A model generated the notes under the pieces. That model was not told where the DNA came from and made no database searches. It saw only the letters and a program-made list of their open reading frames with translations. The translations under genes and the position numbers were made by a program. A stretch of DNA of 18,182 bases from Kordia sp964351775 (GTDB lineage: Bacteria; Bacteroidota; Bacteroidia; Flavobacteriales; Flavobacteriaceae): contig CAYGPQ010000090.1 in assembly GCA_964351775.1 (NCBI GenBank), forward strand, positions 1 through 18,182, given 5' to 3'. This document shows positions 1 to 8,271 of the stretch, piece by piece. Numbering within the stretch: position 1 is the first letter of the stretch; each line of letters begins with the position of its first letter.

Positions 1-54
1 AATTCGTATTTCATCAACGAACATTTGCCGATTTTAAAAGATTACATCGACTAA
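1..54 (+). CDS. 3' end of an upstream gene (partial)
   Basis: Frame 1 is open from the first base to a TAA at 52-54 and encodes the last 17 residues, ending in HLPILKDYID. The composition is that of a normal soluble protein terminus. The fragment is too short to assign a family. The next gene starts about 200 bases later on the same strand. Confidence 0.6.
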   Translation, partial: NSYFINEHLPILKDYID

Positions 55-250
55 ATTTCACTATTTGCATGAATAGCTACCTTTTTATTCCAGGTTTCTT
101 TGTTTGTTTTGAAATAATTATCACTCATTTTGTCGATTTTTTATACCTTTTATCGTATAATTGTTGTTGGATTTTATTCACTATTACAATTGTAAGGAAT
201 TTAATTTAATTGTACCCAAAATAAATCTTACTTAACAAATATAATGACTT

Positions 251-2188
251 ATGAATAAAACTACTTTTCCCGTATTTCAAAGTATTTTTACATTTTTTTT
301 AATGATGAGCGCCCTTGGTTTTGCTCAAAATGTTGATGTAATTCTCACGGTAGATTGGCCACAATGGTCCACCGAAAATAGAGTTGAATTATACGATCCC
401 GCGGGAATGCTATTGCAAACCATCGATAATGGTTTTGATGGAAGCGGTGCTGCTGCGAATCCTTATAATGAAACTACGACTGCGGTAAGTTATCCAGTAA
501 ATAGCAGTACAACTGCAGGATATTACGTAATTGTATATGATACCTATGGAGATGGCTGGAATGGTGCCGGAAGTTTAACCATTACTGCTGACGGAGATAC
601 AGCGCTTTCCTTTAATGGTACTTTTGATACATCTGCTACAAATTCTCAAATATCACAAACTATCTATTTTGCAATAGAGGAAGTTGCGCCACCACCGCCA
701 CCTTTCCCGGGAGTTTCTCAGTTTGATACAAGCGGAAACGAATACATTGAATACATTCCCGGAAACATGCCAATCATTATTTCTGCGCCACATGGTGGTG
801 TAAAACAATCTGGACAAACCATTGGTGGAACTTTTTATCCTGATAATGACAGTGCTTTACCAGACAGAAGTTGCGGAACGAATGAAAGAGATGATAATAC
901 AGATATATTAATTCGTGAAATACAACAATCTGTATTTGACCAAACTGGATGTTATCCGTACATTATTATCAGTAACTTACACAGAAGTAAACTAGATCCA
1001 AACAGAGAACAAAATGAAGCTACTTGTGGAGATGCAGATGCTTTATTCTATTGGAATGCTTTCCATAGCTTTATTGATGATGCAAGTACAGATGTAATGA
1101 GCAAATGGGGAAAAGGACTATACATAGATTTACACGGGCAAAGTCACTCAATTCCTAGAATTGAAGCTGGGTATAACATTTCTGCTTCTGATTTAAACAA
1201 TACAACTGCAAATCATTTGAATACGGTATCTAATTCTACAATTACAAACTTAGTAAGTACTAACTTAGGAAACTTAACACAAGAAGAATTAGTTCGTGGA
1301 CCAAATAGTTTAGGTGGAATTTTTAGAGATACTGGCGGTGCTTTTTACAACGCACAAGGATATTCTGGTTGTGGTGTATCTTCTGGTTACCGTACAGTTC
1401 CTAGTGATTTTGACCAAGGCAGTTCTGATGCCTGTGATGATACACGTCCTAATAACAATCAATACTTTGCTGGAGATTTCTATAATAATATGCGTCACGG
1501 ATCTGGACCAACTGCAAGCGATGGACTTGGCGGTGGTGGAACCATTGATGGAATTATGACCGAAGTAAACAGACGTGTACGTGACTTAGGAACCTACAAC
1601 GGAAATTTTTTCGATAGCCGACCACAAACTTTAGTTCCGTTTGCAGATGATTATGCAACAGTTATAAAAAACTATATTGATATTCATTACAATGATTTTG
1701 CAGCGTTTACATACGCAGCAAACACGTATGCAATGGATGATCCTGATCCGACACCTACAAAAACCATTGGAGTTACAGGTGTATTTACAGCGACACCTTC
1801 GGGATTGTCAATTAATGCAACTACCGGACAAATTGACTTATCTGCTTCCACAGATGGTATGTATACAATAACGCATACTGTTGGCGCATGTGATTTATAT
1901 AGTGCTTCAACAGCTATGACTATTACCAATACATTGAGCATGCCTGATGTTTCAGCAGCTACGTTTGCATTGTATCCAAATCCAACAACAGGCAATTTAC
2001 AGATTGAGTCAACACAAACGATTTCAAAAGTAATTGTGTACAACTTAATTGGACAACAAGTAAAAACTTTCGAAATGCAAGCGGATCAAAACTCAATTGA
2101 TATTTCAAACTTAAAAACAGGAAGTTATTTTGTAAACCTAAAAAGCACTTCAGGAAACACATATACAAAACTTATTGTGAAGAAGTAA
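251..2188 (+). CDS. Secreted T9SS protein with N-formylglutamate amidohydrolase-like domain
   Basis: 645 aa. Seen: a Sec signal peptide at residues 1-26 (hydrophobic core, then GFAQ); a beta-rich N-terminal domain (about 28-142) with a YDTYGDGWNG motif of the kind found in secreted Bacteroidota proteins; a Pro-rich linker (146-153); a central domain with ISAPHGG (177-183), NLHRSKLDPNREQ (242-254) and DLHGQSH (293-299); an Ig-like stretch near 505-560; and a C-terminal sorting domain (569-645) with YPNPTTG and a KLIVKK end. Known: the APHGG and NxxR motifs belong to the N-formylglutamate amidohydrolase (FGase) family, zinc hydrolases with a carboxypeptidase-like fold; T9SS type A domains route proteins across the outer membrane. 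Inferred: a surface or released amidohydrolase/peptidase-like enzyme, substrate unknown. The start at 251 is used because the ATG at 244 runs into a stop after four codons. A terminator follows. Confidence 0.85.
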   Translation: MNKTTFPVFQSIFTFFLMMSALGFAQNVDVILTVDWPQWSTENRVELYDPAGMLLQTIDNGFDGSGAAANPYNETTTAVSYPVNSSTTAGYYVIVYDTYGDGWNGAGSLTITADGDTALSFNGTFDTSATNSQISQTIYFAIEEVAPPPPPFPGVSQFDTSGNEYIEYIPGNMPIIISAPHGGVKQSGQTIGGTFYPDNDSALPDRSCGTNERDDNTDILIREIQQSVFDQTGCYPYIIISNLHRSKLDPNREQNEATCGDADALFYWNAFHSFIDDASTDVMSKWGKGLYIDLHGQSHSIPRIEAGYNISASDLNNTTANHLNTVSNSTITNLVSTNLGNLTQEELVRGPNSLGGIFRDTGGAFYNAQGYSGCGVSSGYRTVPSDFDQGSSDACDDTRPNNNQYFAGDFYNNMRHGSGPTASDGLGGGGTIDGIMTEVNRRVRDLGTYNGNFFDSRPQTLVPFADDYATVIKNYIDIHYNDFAAFTYAANTYAMDDPDPTPTKTIGVTGVFTATPSGLSINATTGQIDLSASTDGMYTITHTVGACDLYSASTAMTITNTLSMPDVSAATFALYPNPTTGNLQIESTQTISKVIVYNLIGQQVKTFEMQADQNSIDISNLKTGSYFVNLKSTSGNTYTKLIVKK

Positions 2189-2214
2189 TTCGGATCAAAA
2201 ACTAGTGCTAAAAC

Positions 2215-2247
2215 TTAAAAAAGCCTTGCAATTGCAGGGCTTTTTTG
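2215..2247 (+). terminator. Intrinsic terminator after the FGase-like gene
   Basis: AAGCCTTGCA and TGCAGGGCTT (2221-2242) form a near-perfect inverted repeat with one G-U pair and a short AAUU-type loop. An A-run precedes it and a T-run follows (2241-2246). It lies about 30 bases after the stop at 2188. Confidence 0.85.
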
Positions 2248-2504
2248 ATTTTATATAATTTCAAGCACAACAAATTGACTTGCAAAACATTAAACCGCTA
2301 CAATCATTTTAAAATCAATCTTTGAATACCGTTTAAGTTCCCATAATTCACGGAATTGTAACCTATCTTTCTACTTTTCTGAATTCTTTCTTAATAGTTT
2401 TACAGCATTCTTATTTTTTAAAAAAATAGTATTCTTACATAAAGTGTAACAATTTTACATAAGTCAAAGACAAACTAATATACAAATTCATAAAAAAATT
2501 ATCC
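2248..2504. other. AT-rich intergenic region, probable promoter of the LRR gene
   Basis: No ORF with coding character is seen. The stretch is very AT-rich. It carries two near-identical words, TTACATAAAG (2435-2444) and TTACATAAG (2455-2463), spaced 20 bases apart, about two helical turns, which could be a regulator site. TATCTTTC near 2363 resembles the Bacteroidota -7 element but has no convincing -33 partner, so no promoter is called. Confidence 0.3.
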
Positions 2505-3728
2505 ATGAAAAAAAACTACCTTACAATTATCCTCTTACTTGCAATACAATTCACTTTTGCACAAATCGTCAATATTCCTGATGCAAATTTTAAAAATGTT
2601 CTTTTAACAAACAATTGTGCAGATTTTGATGGAGATTTAATTCCTGATGGAGATGCTGACACCAATAATGACGGAGAAATTGATGTAATCGAAGCAAATG
2701 CAGTGCTCGGGCTTGATTTTGACACCAATAGTATTAGCTCTTTAGAAGGAATTGCCGCATTTACCAATATACGATTATTAAGATGTACCAATAACAATCT
2801 TACTGAACTTGACTTGAGTCAAAATGTAACCTTACAATACTTAGTATGTAATAGTAATGATTTAACGGAACTAGATCTAAGTGCAAATGTAAATCTTACT
2901 ACACTAAATGCAAACTTCAATGTACTGACAACTTTAACACTTGGCAGTAACTCAAATTTAGACTGGGTTCGTTGTGCTGGCAATAATTTAACTACAATTG
3001 ATCTTTCTCAATTATCTAATTTAAGAAGATTATCTATAAGTAATAATCAACTTACATCCATAAATTTAACTAACAACTTACTTTTAGAACAACTGTTAAT
3101 ATTTAGCAATCAAATCTCATCCATTAACTTGAGTTTCAATGCAAATTTAGATTTGTTAGATATTGATTCTAATCAATTGAATTATTTAGACACAAGTAAT
3201 AATCCCTTATTAGAAACAGTAGAATGTACATTTAACAATCTTACTTTTCTTGACTTCAGCACTAACACAAATTTAACTGGTGTATTTTGTCAAAACAATC
3301 TCTTAACTGGCTTAGATGTTAAAAATGGTACGAATACAAATATCAATTTATTCAATGCAACTAACAACCCTAATTTAACTTGTATCAATGTAGATGACGC
3401 AGCCTATTCGCAAAGTCAATCATCTTGGACAAAAGATGCCATTGCAAGTTATGATGCCAATTGTCCTCCTTTAAGTACGGATGAATTCAACACAACGCTT
3501 GCCATTTCAATGTATCCAAATCCAACCACTGAAAAATTATATATTGAATCGAAACAACTAATTTCACAAGTAATCGTGTACAACTTAATTGGACAGCAAG
3601 TAAAAGCTTTTACGCTACAAAACGATCAAAAATCAATTGATATTTCAACCTTAAAAACAGGAAGCTATTTTGTGAATTTGCAAAGTACTACTGGAAACGT
3701 ATATACAAAACTTATCGTGAAGAAGTAA
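2505..3728 (+). CDS. Secreted leucine-rich repeat protein with T9SS sorting domain
   Basis: 407 aa. Seen: a Sec signal peptide (MKKNYLTIILLLAIQFTFAQ, 1-20); an IPDANFKNVLL segment (24-34) typical of the N-terminus of Bacteroidota internalin-like LRR proteins; an Asp-rich DADTNNDGEIDVIEA stretch (50-64) resembling an EF-hand/dockerin calcium loop; nine to ten LRRs of about 21 residues (roughly 78-300) with the pattern LTxLDLSxNxxLxxLxxxxNx; and a type A sorting domain (about 328-407) with YPNPTTEKLYIES and a KLIVKK end. Known: such LRR arrays usually bind proteins or glycans at the cell surface. Inferred: an adhesin or binding protein exported by T9SS, ligand unknown. Its last ~150 bases match those of the preceding gene closely, even past the stop codon. 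Confidence 0.88.
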   Translation: MKKNYLTIILLLAIQFTFAQIVNIPDANFKNVLLTNNCADFDGDLIPDGDADTNNDGEIDVIEANAVLGLDFDTNSISSLEGIAAFTNIRLLRCTNNNLTELDLSQNVTLQYLVCNSNDLTELDLSANVNLTTLNANFNVLTTLTLGSNSNLDWVRCAGNNLTTIDLSQLSNLRRLSISNNQLTSINLTNNLLLEQLLIFSNQISSINLSFNANLDLLDIDSNQLNYLDTSNNPLLETVECTFNNLTFLDFSTNTNLTGVFCQNNLLTGLDVKNGTNTNINLFNATNNPNLTCINVDDAAYSQSQSSWTKDAIASYDANCPPLSTDEFNTTLAISMYPNPTTEKLYIESKQLISQVIVYNLIGQQVKAFTLQNDQKSIDISTLKTGSYFVNLQSTTGNVYTKLIVKK

Positions 3729-3762
3729 TTCGGATCAAAGTCAATAGTTAGTGAATATCTTT

Positions 3763-3795
3763 AAAAGCCTCGCTAGTTACGAGGCTTTTCTTTTG
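3763..3795. terminator. Bidirectional intrinsic terminator between convergent genes
   Basis: AAAAGCCTCG (3763-3772) and CGAGGCTTTT (3780-3789) form a perfect 10-bp stem with a 7-base loop. A-rich on one side and T-rich on the other, it can end the LRR gene (stop at 3728) on the plus strand and the peptide transporter (stop at 3797) on the minus strand. Confidence 0.9.
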
Positions 3796-3796
3796 A

Positions 3797-5344
3797 TTAA
3801 TGAACGCCGCTCATCAACTTTTTAATGAAAGGTGATATCATCATGACAATAATTCCAATGATCGCTGTAAGCACACCAAAAACAGCGTATACAGATACAT
3901 ATTGATACAATTGTTCAAATGCTGCTCCGTTGGTTCCTGAAAAATTGGGGGTCAATCCAGTAATGGTTTCTGTGATGTCTCCCAAAATTCCACTAGCAAA
4001 CATATTTTCTTCTGTTTCAGAAACAGTCGTCAATTTTGCAATTTTCCCAGCAAAAAAATGTCCATAGAAAGAAGCTGAAAAGAAAACACCCATAATAAAC
4101 GACAAATACTTCTTTGGAGAAAGTTCGGTCATTTTTGACAATCCAATCGGAGAAATGCACAATTCACCCACGGTTAAAATAAAATAACCTACGAATAAAT
4201 ACCACATGGACGTTTTGGCAAACGCATCCACCGAATTCGCAGACATTGCAAACACAATAAATCCAAGCCCTAACAAAAACAATCCTAACCCTGCTTTGAT
4301 AGCAGAGTTTGGGTTTTTATTTTTTTGGATTAAAACCGTCCATAACCAAGAAAACGGAATGGCTAACAAAATGATGAATCCAGAATTGATACTGTTGGTC
4401 TGCGCAGCATTCAATCCTACCAAATTGATGTTTCTATCTGCAAAAAGTGTTAACGAACTTCCTGCTTGTTCAAATATTGCCCAAAATAAAGCCATTAAAA
4501 TGGTAAAATATGCGGTGACTAATAAACGCTTTCGCGCGATGGTTCCCACGGAACGATAAATATAAATCATCATAGCTGTAATCGCAATCGTGGCAATCCA
4601 AACGATGTAATGTTCGTATTGATTGAACTTGACAATTATCGCAAATATGGGAACTGCCAAAAATGCGCCAAGTGTCACCACTTGTCCTTTGTTCATTCCT
4701 AGAAACTTCGTGTTATATACTTTCTGATCAGGCACATTTCCTTTGTCTTGAAATACGTTTTTATTCGTTCCACGATAGAAAAAGAACAATCCCAATAACA
4801 TTCCAAATCCTGCCAACATAAATCCATAATGCCAACCGTATACTTCCGCAAACCATGCGCATAACAATGGAGCTACTGCGCCACCAATGTTGATTCCCAT
4901 GTAAAATATGGTAAATCCTGAATCGCGACGTTTGTCTTCTTCGTCATACAAAGCACCCACAAAAGTGGAAATATTCGGCTTAAAAAATCCGTTTCCAACA
5001 ATAATCAGTGCCAGTGAGCCATAAAAAAATACGGGCAATTCTATCGTTAAGAAAAAATGTCCAAATGCCATCAAAACTCCGCCAAGGAAAATGGCTTTTC
5101 TGTATCCAATATAATGATCGGCAATGATGCCACCCAAAACGGGCGTTACATAGACTAATGACATATACGCAGCAAAAATTCCGATAGACATATCATCACT
5201 AAACAGTAATTGTTTGGTCATGTACAAAACCAGCAATGCTTTCATTCCGTAGAACGAAAAACGTTCCCAGAGCTCCGCAAAAAACAAATAAAATAATCCT
5301 TTTGGATGTCCGAATCGCGTGTCGGAAGTAGTAGAAATTGACAT
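3797..5344 (-). CDS. POT/PTR2-family proton-coupled di-/tripeptide transporter
   Basis: 515 aa inner-membrane protein of the major facilitator superfamily, peptide:H+ symporter family. Seen: the ELWERFSFYGM segment (24-34) carrying the ExxERF proton-coupling motif of the first helix; GNGFFKPNIS (117-126) and FYMGINIGG (147-155), the PTR2 signature regions; ELCISPIG in a late helix; and many hydrophobic segments, consistent with 12-14 helices. The length is normal for the family. Known: these carriers import short peptides driven by the proton gradient. Inferred: uptake of peptides released by secreted proteases, which suits a flavobacterial lifestyle. It is transcribed alone, with a candidate promoter at 5374-5403 and a terminator shared with the convergent LRR gene. 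Confidence 0.93.
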   Translation of the reverse strand: MSISTTSDTRFGHPKGLFYLFFAELWERFSFYGMKALLVLYMTKQLLFSDDMSIGIFAAYMSLVYVTPVLGGIIADHYIGYRKAIFLGGVLMAFGHFFLTIELPVFFYGSLALIIVGNGFFKPNISTFVGALYDEEDKRRDSGFTIFYMGINIGGAVAPLLCAWFAEVYGWHYGFMLAGFGMLLGLFFFYRGTNKNVFQDKGNVPDQKVYNTKFLGMNKGQVVTLGAFLAVPIFAIIVKFNQYEHYIVWIATIAITAMMIYIYRSVGTIARKRLLVTAYFTILMALFWAIFEQAGSSLTLFADRNINLVGLNAAQTNSINSGFIILLAIPFSWLWTVLIQKNKNPNSAIKAGLGLFLLGLGFIVFAMSANSVDAFAKTSMWYLFVGYFILTVGELCISPIGLSKMTELSPKKYLSFIMGVFFSASFYGHFFAGKIAKLTTVSETEENMFASGILGDITETITGLTPNFSGTNGAAFEQLYQYVSVYAVFGVLTAIIGIIVMMISPFIKKLMSGVH

Positions 5345-5373
5345 ATATAATATCGTTAAATTTTTAGATATTA

Positions 5374-5403
5374 CAAATGTGTACTTCCCTAACTGAAAAC
5401 AAA
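5374..5403 (-). promoter_or_regulatory. Candidate Bacteroidota promoter of the peptide transporter gene
   Basis: Read on the minus strand, TTTG (5403-5400) is followed after 18 bases by CACATTTG (5381-5374), one base off the TAnnTTTG -7 consensus. It lies about 30 bases upstream of the start at 5344. The spacing fits the -33/-7 layout of the Bacteroidota primary sigma factor. Confidence 0.4.
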
Positions 5404-5464
5404 AGCCGTGTTGTTAAGTATAGTAAAAAATAATAAGTTGTGCAGATTTGTGTCTGAAACACAA

Positions 5465-6604
5465 TTAATTACAAATATATTTATATTCTTCATTTTCAGC
5501 ACTTTGCACAAACTCATACAACAAACCTTCATCTATGGTGATGTTTTCTGGTATCATTCGCAATCGATACGTTCCTTCTCCTAAAAAGGTAAAAAGATCA
5601 CGGCGTTCGAGTTGTTGATGCGTTTCGAGTTGCAAAATTTCATTGATATTTTCAATGATGCGTGTCAAATACGTTTGATTTTTGATTTCACCGCCAGCAC
5701 TGACCAACATACTTTGTAAATCGCCTGTTCCATAAGCGCGACGAATGGCAAACTTTAATAAATTTTTGTATTGTGTCGTTTTGGAGCCGAAATCAACTTG
5801 CGCATTGTTGATATTTTTGGATGGAATACTGAGTTGAATCAGCGACCAATCTAAGAATTTGAGGCGCATTTCGTTTGGTCGTGGTGTGTTTGCTAGTTGA
5901 ATCACCCAACTTGTCGCCAATACTAAAAACAAAGAAATCAACGAAGTTTTTGCAATAATTTTGATGAGATTCGTGGTGAATTCATCATTAAAACTCAGAA
6001 ACACTTCGGGCAATTGTGATACAAAAATCAACATCATGATGATAACAGAAAGCATCGCTACCAATTTTAAACCACGATGTACAAAGGTTTTGTAGAATGA
6101 AATTAATAATAAAAAACATAAAAATCCTGACAATAGTAAATCGGGAATTGCATTCAGTTTTACGTTGTGATACATATTATCATTCCCAAAAATACTAGAC
6201 ATCAAAAGCGTAATAGAAGTGACCGCAATGATGATTCCGACAATAATTTTTACATTTTTTGTATTGTTGTAGATAAATTTTGGCGCGTAATAAAAATAGA
6301 ATAACGCCAAGAGTAAAAACAAGTTATTGACAATCGACAATAGATTCACGCCCACTTGATAGGTCATAGTTTCCGAAAATTCAAATCGCTTGGAAACATA
6401 CGCCCAAATTCCAGAACCCACCCAAACAAACATCGCAAGACTTAAGTATAACAATCCGCTGTCGACACGCTTTTGTGATTCGTCTTCTTCTAAAATCTGA
6501 CGAAATCGTTTCCGAATGTTCGAGTAAATTGCCAATAGCAAAATCGCTCCAATAAAGGAAATGAAAATATGTGCGAGGTTATGAAATTGTGCTACATCGG
6601 TCAT
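5465..6604 (-). CDS. Protein with seven predicted membrane segments and a cytoplasmic C-terminal domain, function unknown
   Basis: 379 aa; family not recognised. Seen: seven hydrophobic segments at about 8-28, 50-70, 84-107, 118-138, 152-172, 178-198 and 213-238, with no signal peptide, then a ~140-residue soluble tail (240-379). The tail holds a basic FAIRRAYGTGD stretch (285-295), a QTYLTRIIENINEILQLE helix-like stretch and an acidic end. Inferred: the layout (7TM plus C-terminal soluble domain) resembles bacterial 7TM sensor proteins, but no kinase, cyclase or clear DNA-binding motif is visible, so a sensory or signalling role is only a guess. The start at 6604 sits right next to an AT-rich repeat-filled spacer. 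No clear terminator follows before the peptide transporter promoter. Confidence 0.8.
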   Translation of the reverse strand: MTDVAQFHNLAHIFISFIGAILLLAIYSNIRKRFRQILEEDESQKRVDSGLLYLSLAMFVWVGSGIWAYVSKRFEFSETMTYQVGVNLLSIVNNLFLLLALFYFYYAPKFIYNNTKNVKIIVGIIIAVTSITLLMSSIFGNDNMYHNVKLNAIPDLLLSGFLCFLLLISFYKTFVHRGLKLVAMLSVIIMMLIFVSQLPEVFLSFNDEFTTNLIKIIAKTSLISLFLVLATSWVIQLANTPRPNEMRLKFLDWSLIQLSIPSKNINNAQVDFGSKTTQYKNLLKFAIRRAYGTGDLQSMLVSAGGEIKNQTYLTRIIENINEILQLETHQQLERRDLFTFLGEGTYRLRMIPENITIDEGLLYEFVQSAENEEYKYICN

Positions 6605-6891
6605 TTAATGAATTGAAAGATTAAAAAATTGAATGATTGAAAAATTAATTAACGTCCACATTTTCAAATTGACTCATTTTTAAATTATCAAATTAAGACA
6701 TTGAGTTATTGAGTTATTGGGTTATTGGGTTATTGGGTTATTAAAAATAAGTAAGTTACAATATTATTACATTGTCAAATTAACACATTATCAAATCTTC
6801 AAATGACACTATTTTCAAATTGAAACATTACCAAATCTTCAAATTGCTACATAAGTACATTGTCACATCTTCAAATTATCAAATTGAGATA
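6605..6891. repeat. AT-rich spacer of degenerate TCAAATT/ACATT words
   Basis: A 287-base gap without coding character. Much of it is built from loosely repeated words such as TTTTCAAATT, ATTATCAAATT, TTATCAAATCTTCAAAT and ACATTNTCA (6658-6690 and 6770-6890). The (GTTATTGG)n tract described separately lies between the two blocks. The spacer separates the 3' end of the ACMSD gene from the start of the 7TM gene. Confidence 0.7.
6705..6742. repeat. 8-bp tandem repeat (GTTATTGG)4.75
   Basis: GTTATTGA at 6705-6712 is followed by GTTATTGG at 6713, 6721 and 6729 and a final GTTATT at 6737-6742. Three units are identical and the first differs by one base. It is a short perfect microsatellite that could vary in copy number by slippage. 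It lies about 100 bases upstream of the 7TM gene start. Confidence 0.9.
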
Positions 6892-7980
6892 CTATTCATC
6901 ACCCAAAATCTTACGAACCAAGTCTTTTTTAGTAGCTTCATCATCACCAAATAACCAACGAAGTACGTTGTCTTCCCAAATATCGGCATGTTGTTTTTCA
7001 TCGATAATATTACGCTGCATTGCTAAATCCAACAGTTTTCCAGGATACGATGATTGCGCATCACTCACCATTTCTCCCAACGGATATGGATCGTCTAATC
7101 CCATAATAATCTGCTTACTTCCCTGACGATCAACCATCAATTTAAACGAATCGGTATCGTGTACCAACGTATCAAAATAAATATTTGGATGTCCAACGGC
7201 TTTTCGTGGATGTACTTTTCCTTCAAACAAATCTGGTCGTCCATCAAATCCTTGAATTCGTCTTCCTAAATTCATTTGTGCCAATTGTCCACCATGTGCA
7301 AAACAAGTTCGTATGTGTGGAAACCGTTCTTGCATTCCATTTAAAGTATAAAAATGATACGCATCGCCACATTGTGCCAACATCCAAATTAAGTGAAAAC
7401 GCCAGTTTACATTTTCCAATTTGATCATTTTATCGCCATCATACGGGTGAATTTCAATGGCAAGTTTATATTTATTTGCCAATTCAAAAATGGGATCATT
7501 TTCTTCATCAAACACCGATCGCCATTGTCCTATGGAATCCATAAAGTGTGTTGGCAAACATAAAACACGCAAGCCTAATTCTTCAACACATCGTTCTATT
7601 TCCCACAATGCACCATGAATAAAACCAGGATGTACAACAAATCCACAAGTAAATTTTGAAGGATGATCTAGCTGTACTTTTGCATTAAAATCGTTCTGAA
7701 AACGCAGTGCATGTTTCATGGCTTCCAAGCGCAAACCATTTCCATACAGTTGTGAAAGATTTAAAATAACGGCATGATCTATTTTATTGAGTTCCATCCA
7801 AGCGAGCTTTTCATCTAAGAAAAAACTTGAATCTGTTACGGGACGTTTCCAATCGTCCTGCAACATATATTTTCGTTCATCATCTACCCAGAAAATCTTT
7901 TTATCCTTCATAAATTGAGGGATTTGTTCTGGATAAGGCAACAAATGTGAATGTCCGTTTATACGCAGTTTTCGTTTCAA
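6892..7980 (-). CDS. 2-amino-3-carboxymuconate-6-semialdehyde decarboxylase (ACMSD), amidohydrolase family
   Basis: 362 aa, cytosolic, the usual length for ACMSD. It decarboxylates 2-amino-3-carboxymuconate semialdehyde to 2-aminomuconate semialdehyde, diverting kynurenine breakdown from quinolinate (NAD precursor) toward full oxidation. Seen: the N-terminal HxH metal pair (NGHSH, H10 and H12), further metal ligands H178 (EIHPYDG) and D296 (GLDDPYPLGE), the catalytic-region H229 (CFAHGG) and arginines R240/R241 (LGRRI), all in the spacing known from ACMSD structures (metal ligands near residues 9, 11, 177 and 294; His 228; Arg 239). The nearby aminomuconic semialdehyde dehydrogenase and aminomuconate deaminase genes support the assignment. 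A terminator at 8207-8243 cuts it off from the upstream gene, so it likely has its own promoter in 7981-8206, although no good match was found there. Confidence 0.93.
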   Translation of the reverse strand: MKRKLRINGHSHLLPYPEQIPQFMKDKKIFWVDDERKYMLQDDWKRPVTDSSFFLDEKLAWMELNKIDHAVILNLSQLYGNGLRLEAMKHALRFQNDFNAKVQLDHPSKFTCGFVVHPGFIHGALWEIERCVEELGLRVLCLPTHFMDSIGQWRSVFDEENDPIFELANKYKLAIEIHPYDGDKMIKLENVNWRFHLIWMLAQCGDAYHFYTLNGMQERFPHIRTCFAHGGQLAQMNLGRRIQGFDGRPDLFEGKVHPRKAVGHPNIYFDTLVHDTDSFKLMVDRQGSKQIIMGLDDPYPLGEMVSDAQSSYPGKLLDLAMQRNIIDEKQHADIWEDNVLRWLFGDDEATKKDLVRKILGDE

Positions 7981-8011
7981 GGTGTTGGTGTTTTTGGGGT
8001 GTGACTCTAAA

Positions 8012-8116
8012 TGTTCACTTCGAGTTCCTCAATGTACTTTTCAGTTATTTCTTACTATCTATTTTTTAGTAATACTGAATAGTTGGCTTCTGAGCGAAGT
8101 CGAAGGACAATCCTTC
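8012..8116. repeat. REP-like imperfect inverted-repeat element
   Basis: A left arm at about 8012-8033 (TGTTCACTTCGAGTTCCTCA) and a right arm at about 8093-8116 (CTGAGCGAAGTCGAAGGACA) are imperfect inverted copies. GTGTGA (8000-8005) and TCACAC (8117-8122) extend the pairing. The core CTGAGCGAAGTCGAAG is shared with the sequence at 10027-10047 and related to the GAGCGCAGTCGAGA arms at 12682-12845. It lies upstream of the ACMSD gene. Confidence 0.55.
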
Positions 8117-8190
8117 ACACGTAATTCATCCTATAAAAATACTATTTCTTATAGAAATTGTGTTGTATTTAACGTTTTAAAATCTTTAAG

Positions 8191-8243
8191 TTATAAAAAA
8201 AAGAAACCTTTACTCCTTTTTGAATTTTCAAAAGGAATAAAGG
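8191..8243 (-). terminator. Strong intrinsic terminator after the Tat-signal protein gene
   Basis: On the minus strand, CCTTTATTCCTTTTGAA (8243-8227) pairs with the arm at 8224-8207, giving a stem of about 17 bp with one mismatch and one bulge and a very short loop. A T-rich run (TTTCTTTTTTTTATAA, 8206-8191) follows. It starts about 30 bases after the stop at 8272 and separates that gene from ACMSD. Confidence 0.85.
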
Positions 8244-8271
8244 CAACTATATTTTATGGTTGGTTATGAAT

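Noticed and set aside
1310..2168. Several 60-120 aa ORFs inside the FGase-like gene on both strands
   Set aside because: They overlap a well-supported gene and show no signal, domain or natural composition.
5438..5464. Hairpin TTGTGT-CTGAA-ACACAA as terminator of the 7TM gene
   Set aside because: Only 6 bp of stem and no adjacent T-run on the minus strand.
6605..6891. Possible CRISPR array because of regularly repeated words
   Set aside because: There is no constant 25-40 bp repeat with unique spacers, only degenerate short words and an 8-bp tandem tract, and no cas genes nearby.
7982..8269. 95-aa plus-strand ORF in the ACMSD upstream region
   Set aside because: It runs through the REP-like element and the minus-strand terminator hairpin and has no protein-like features.
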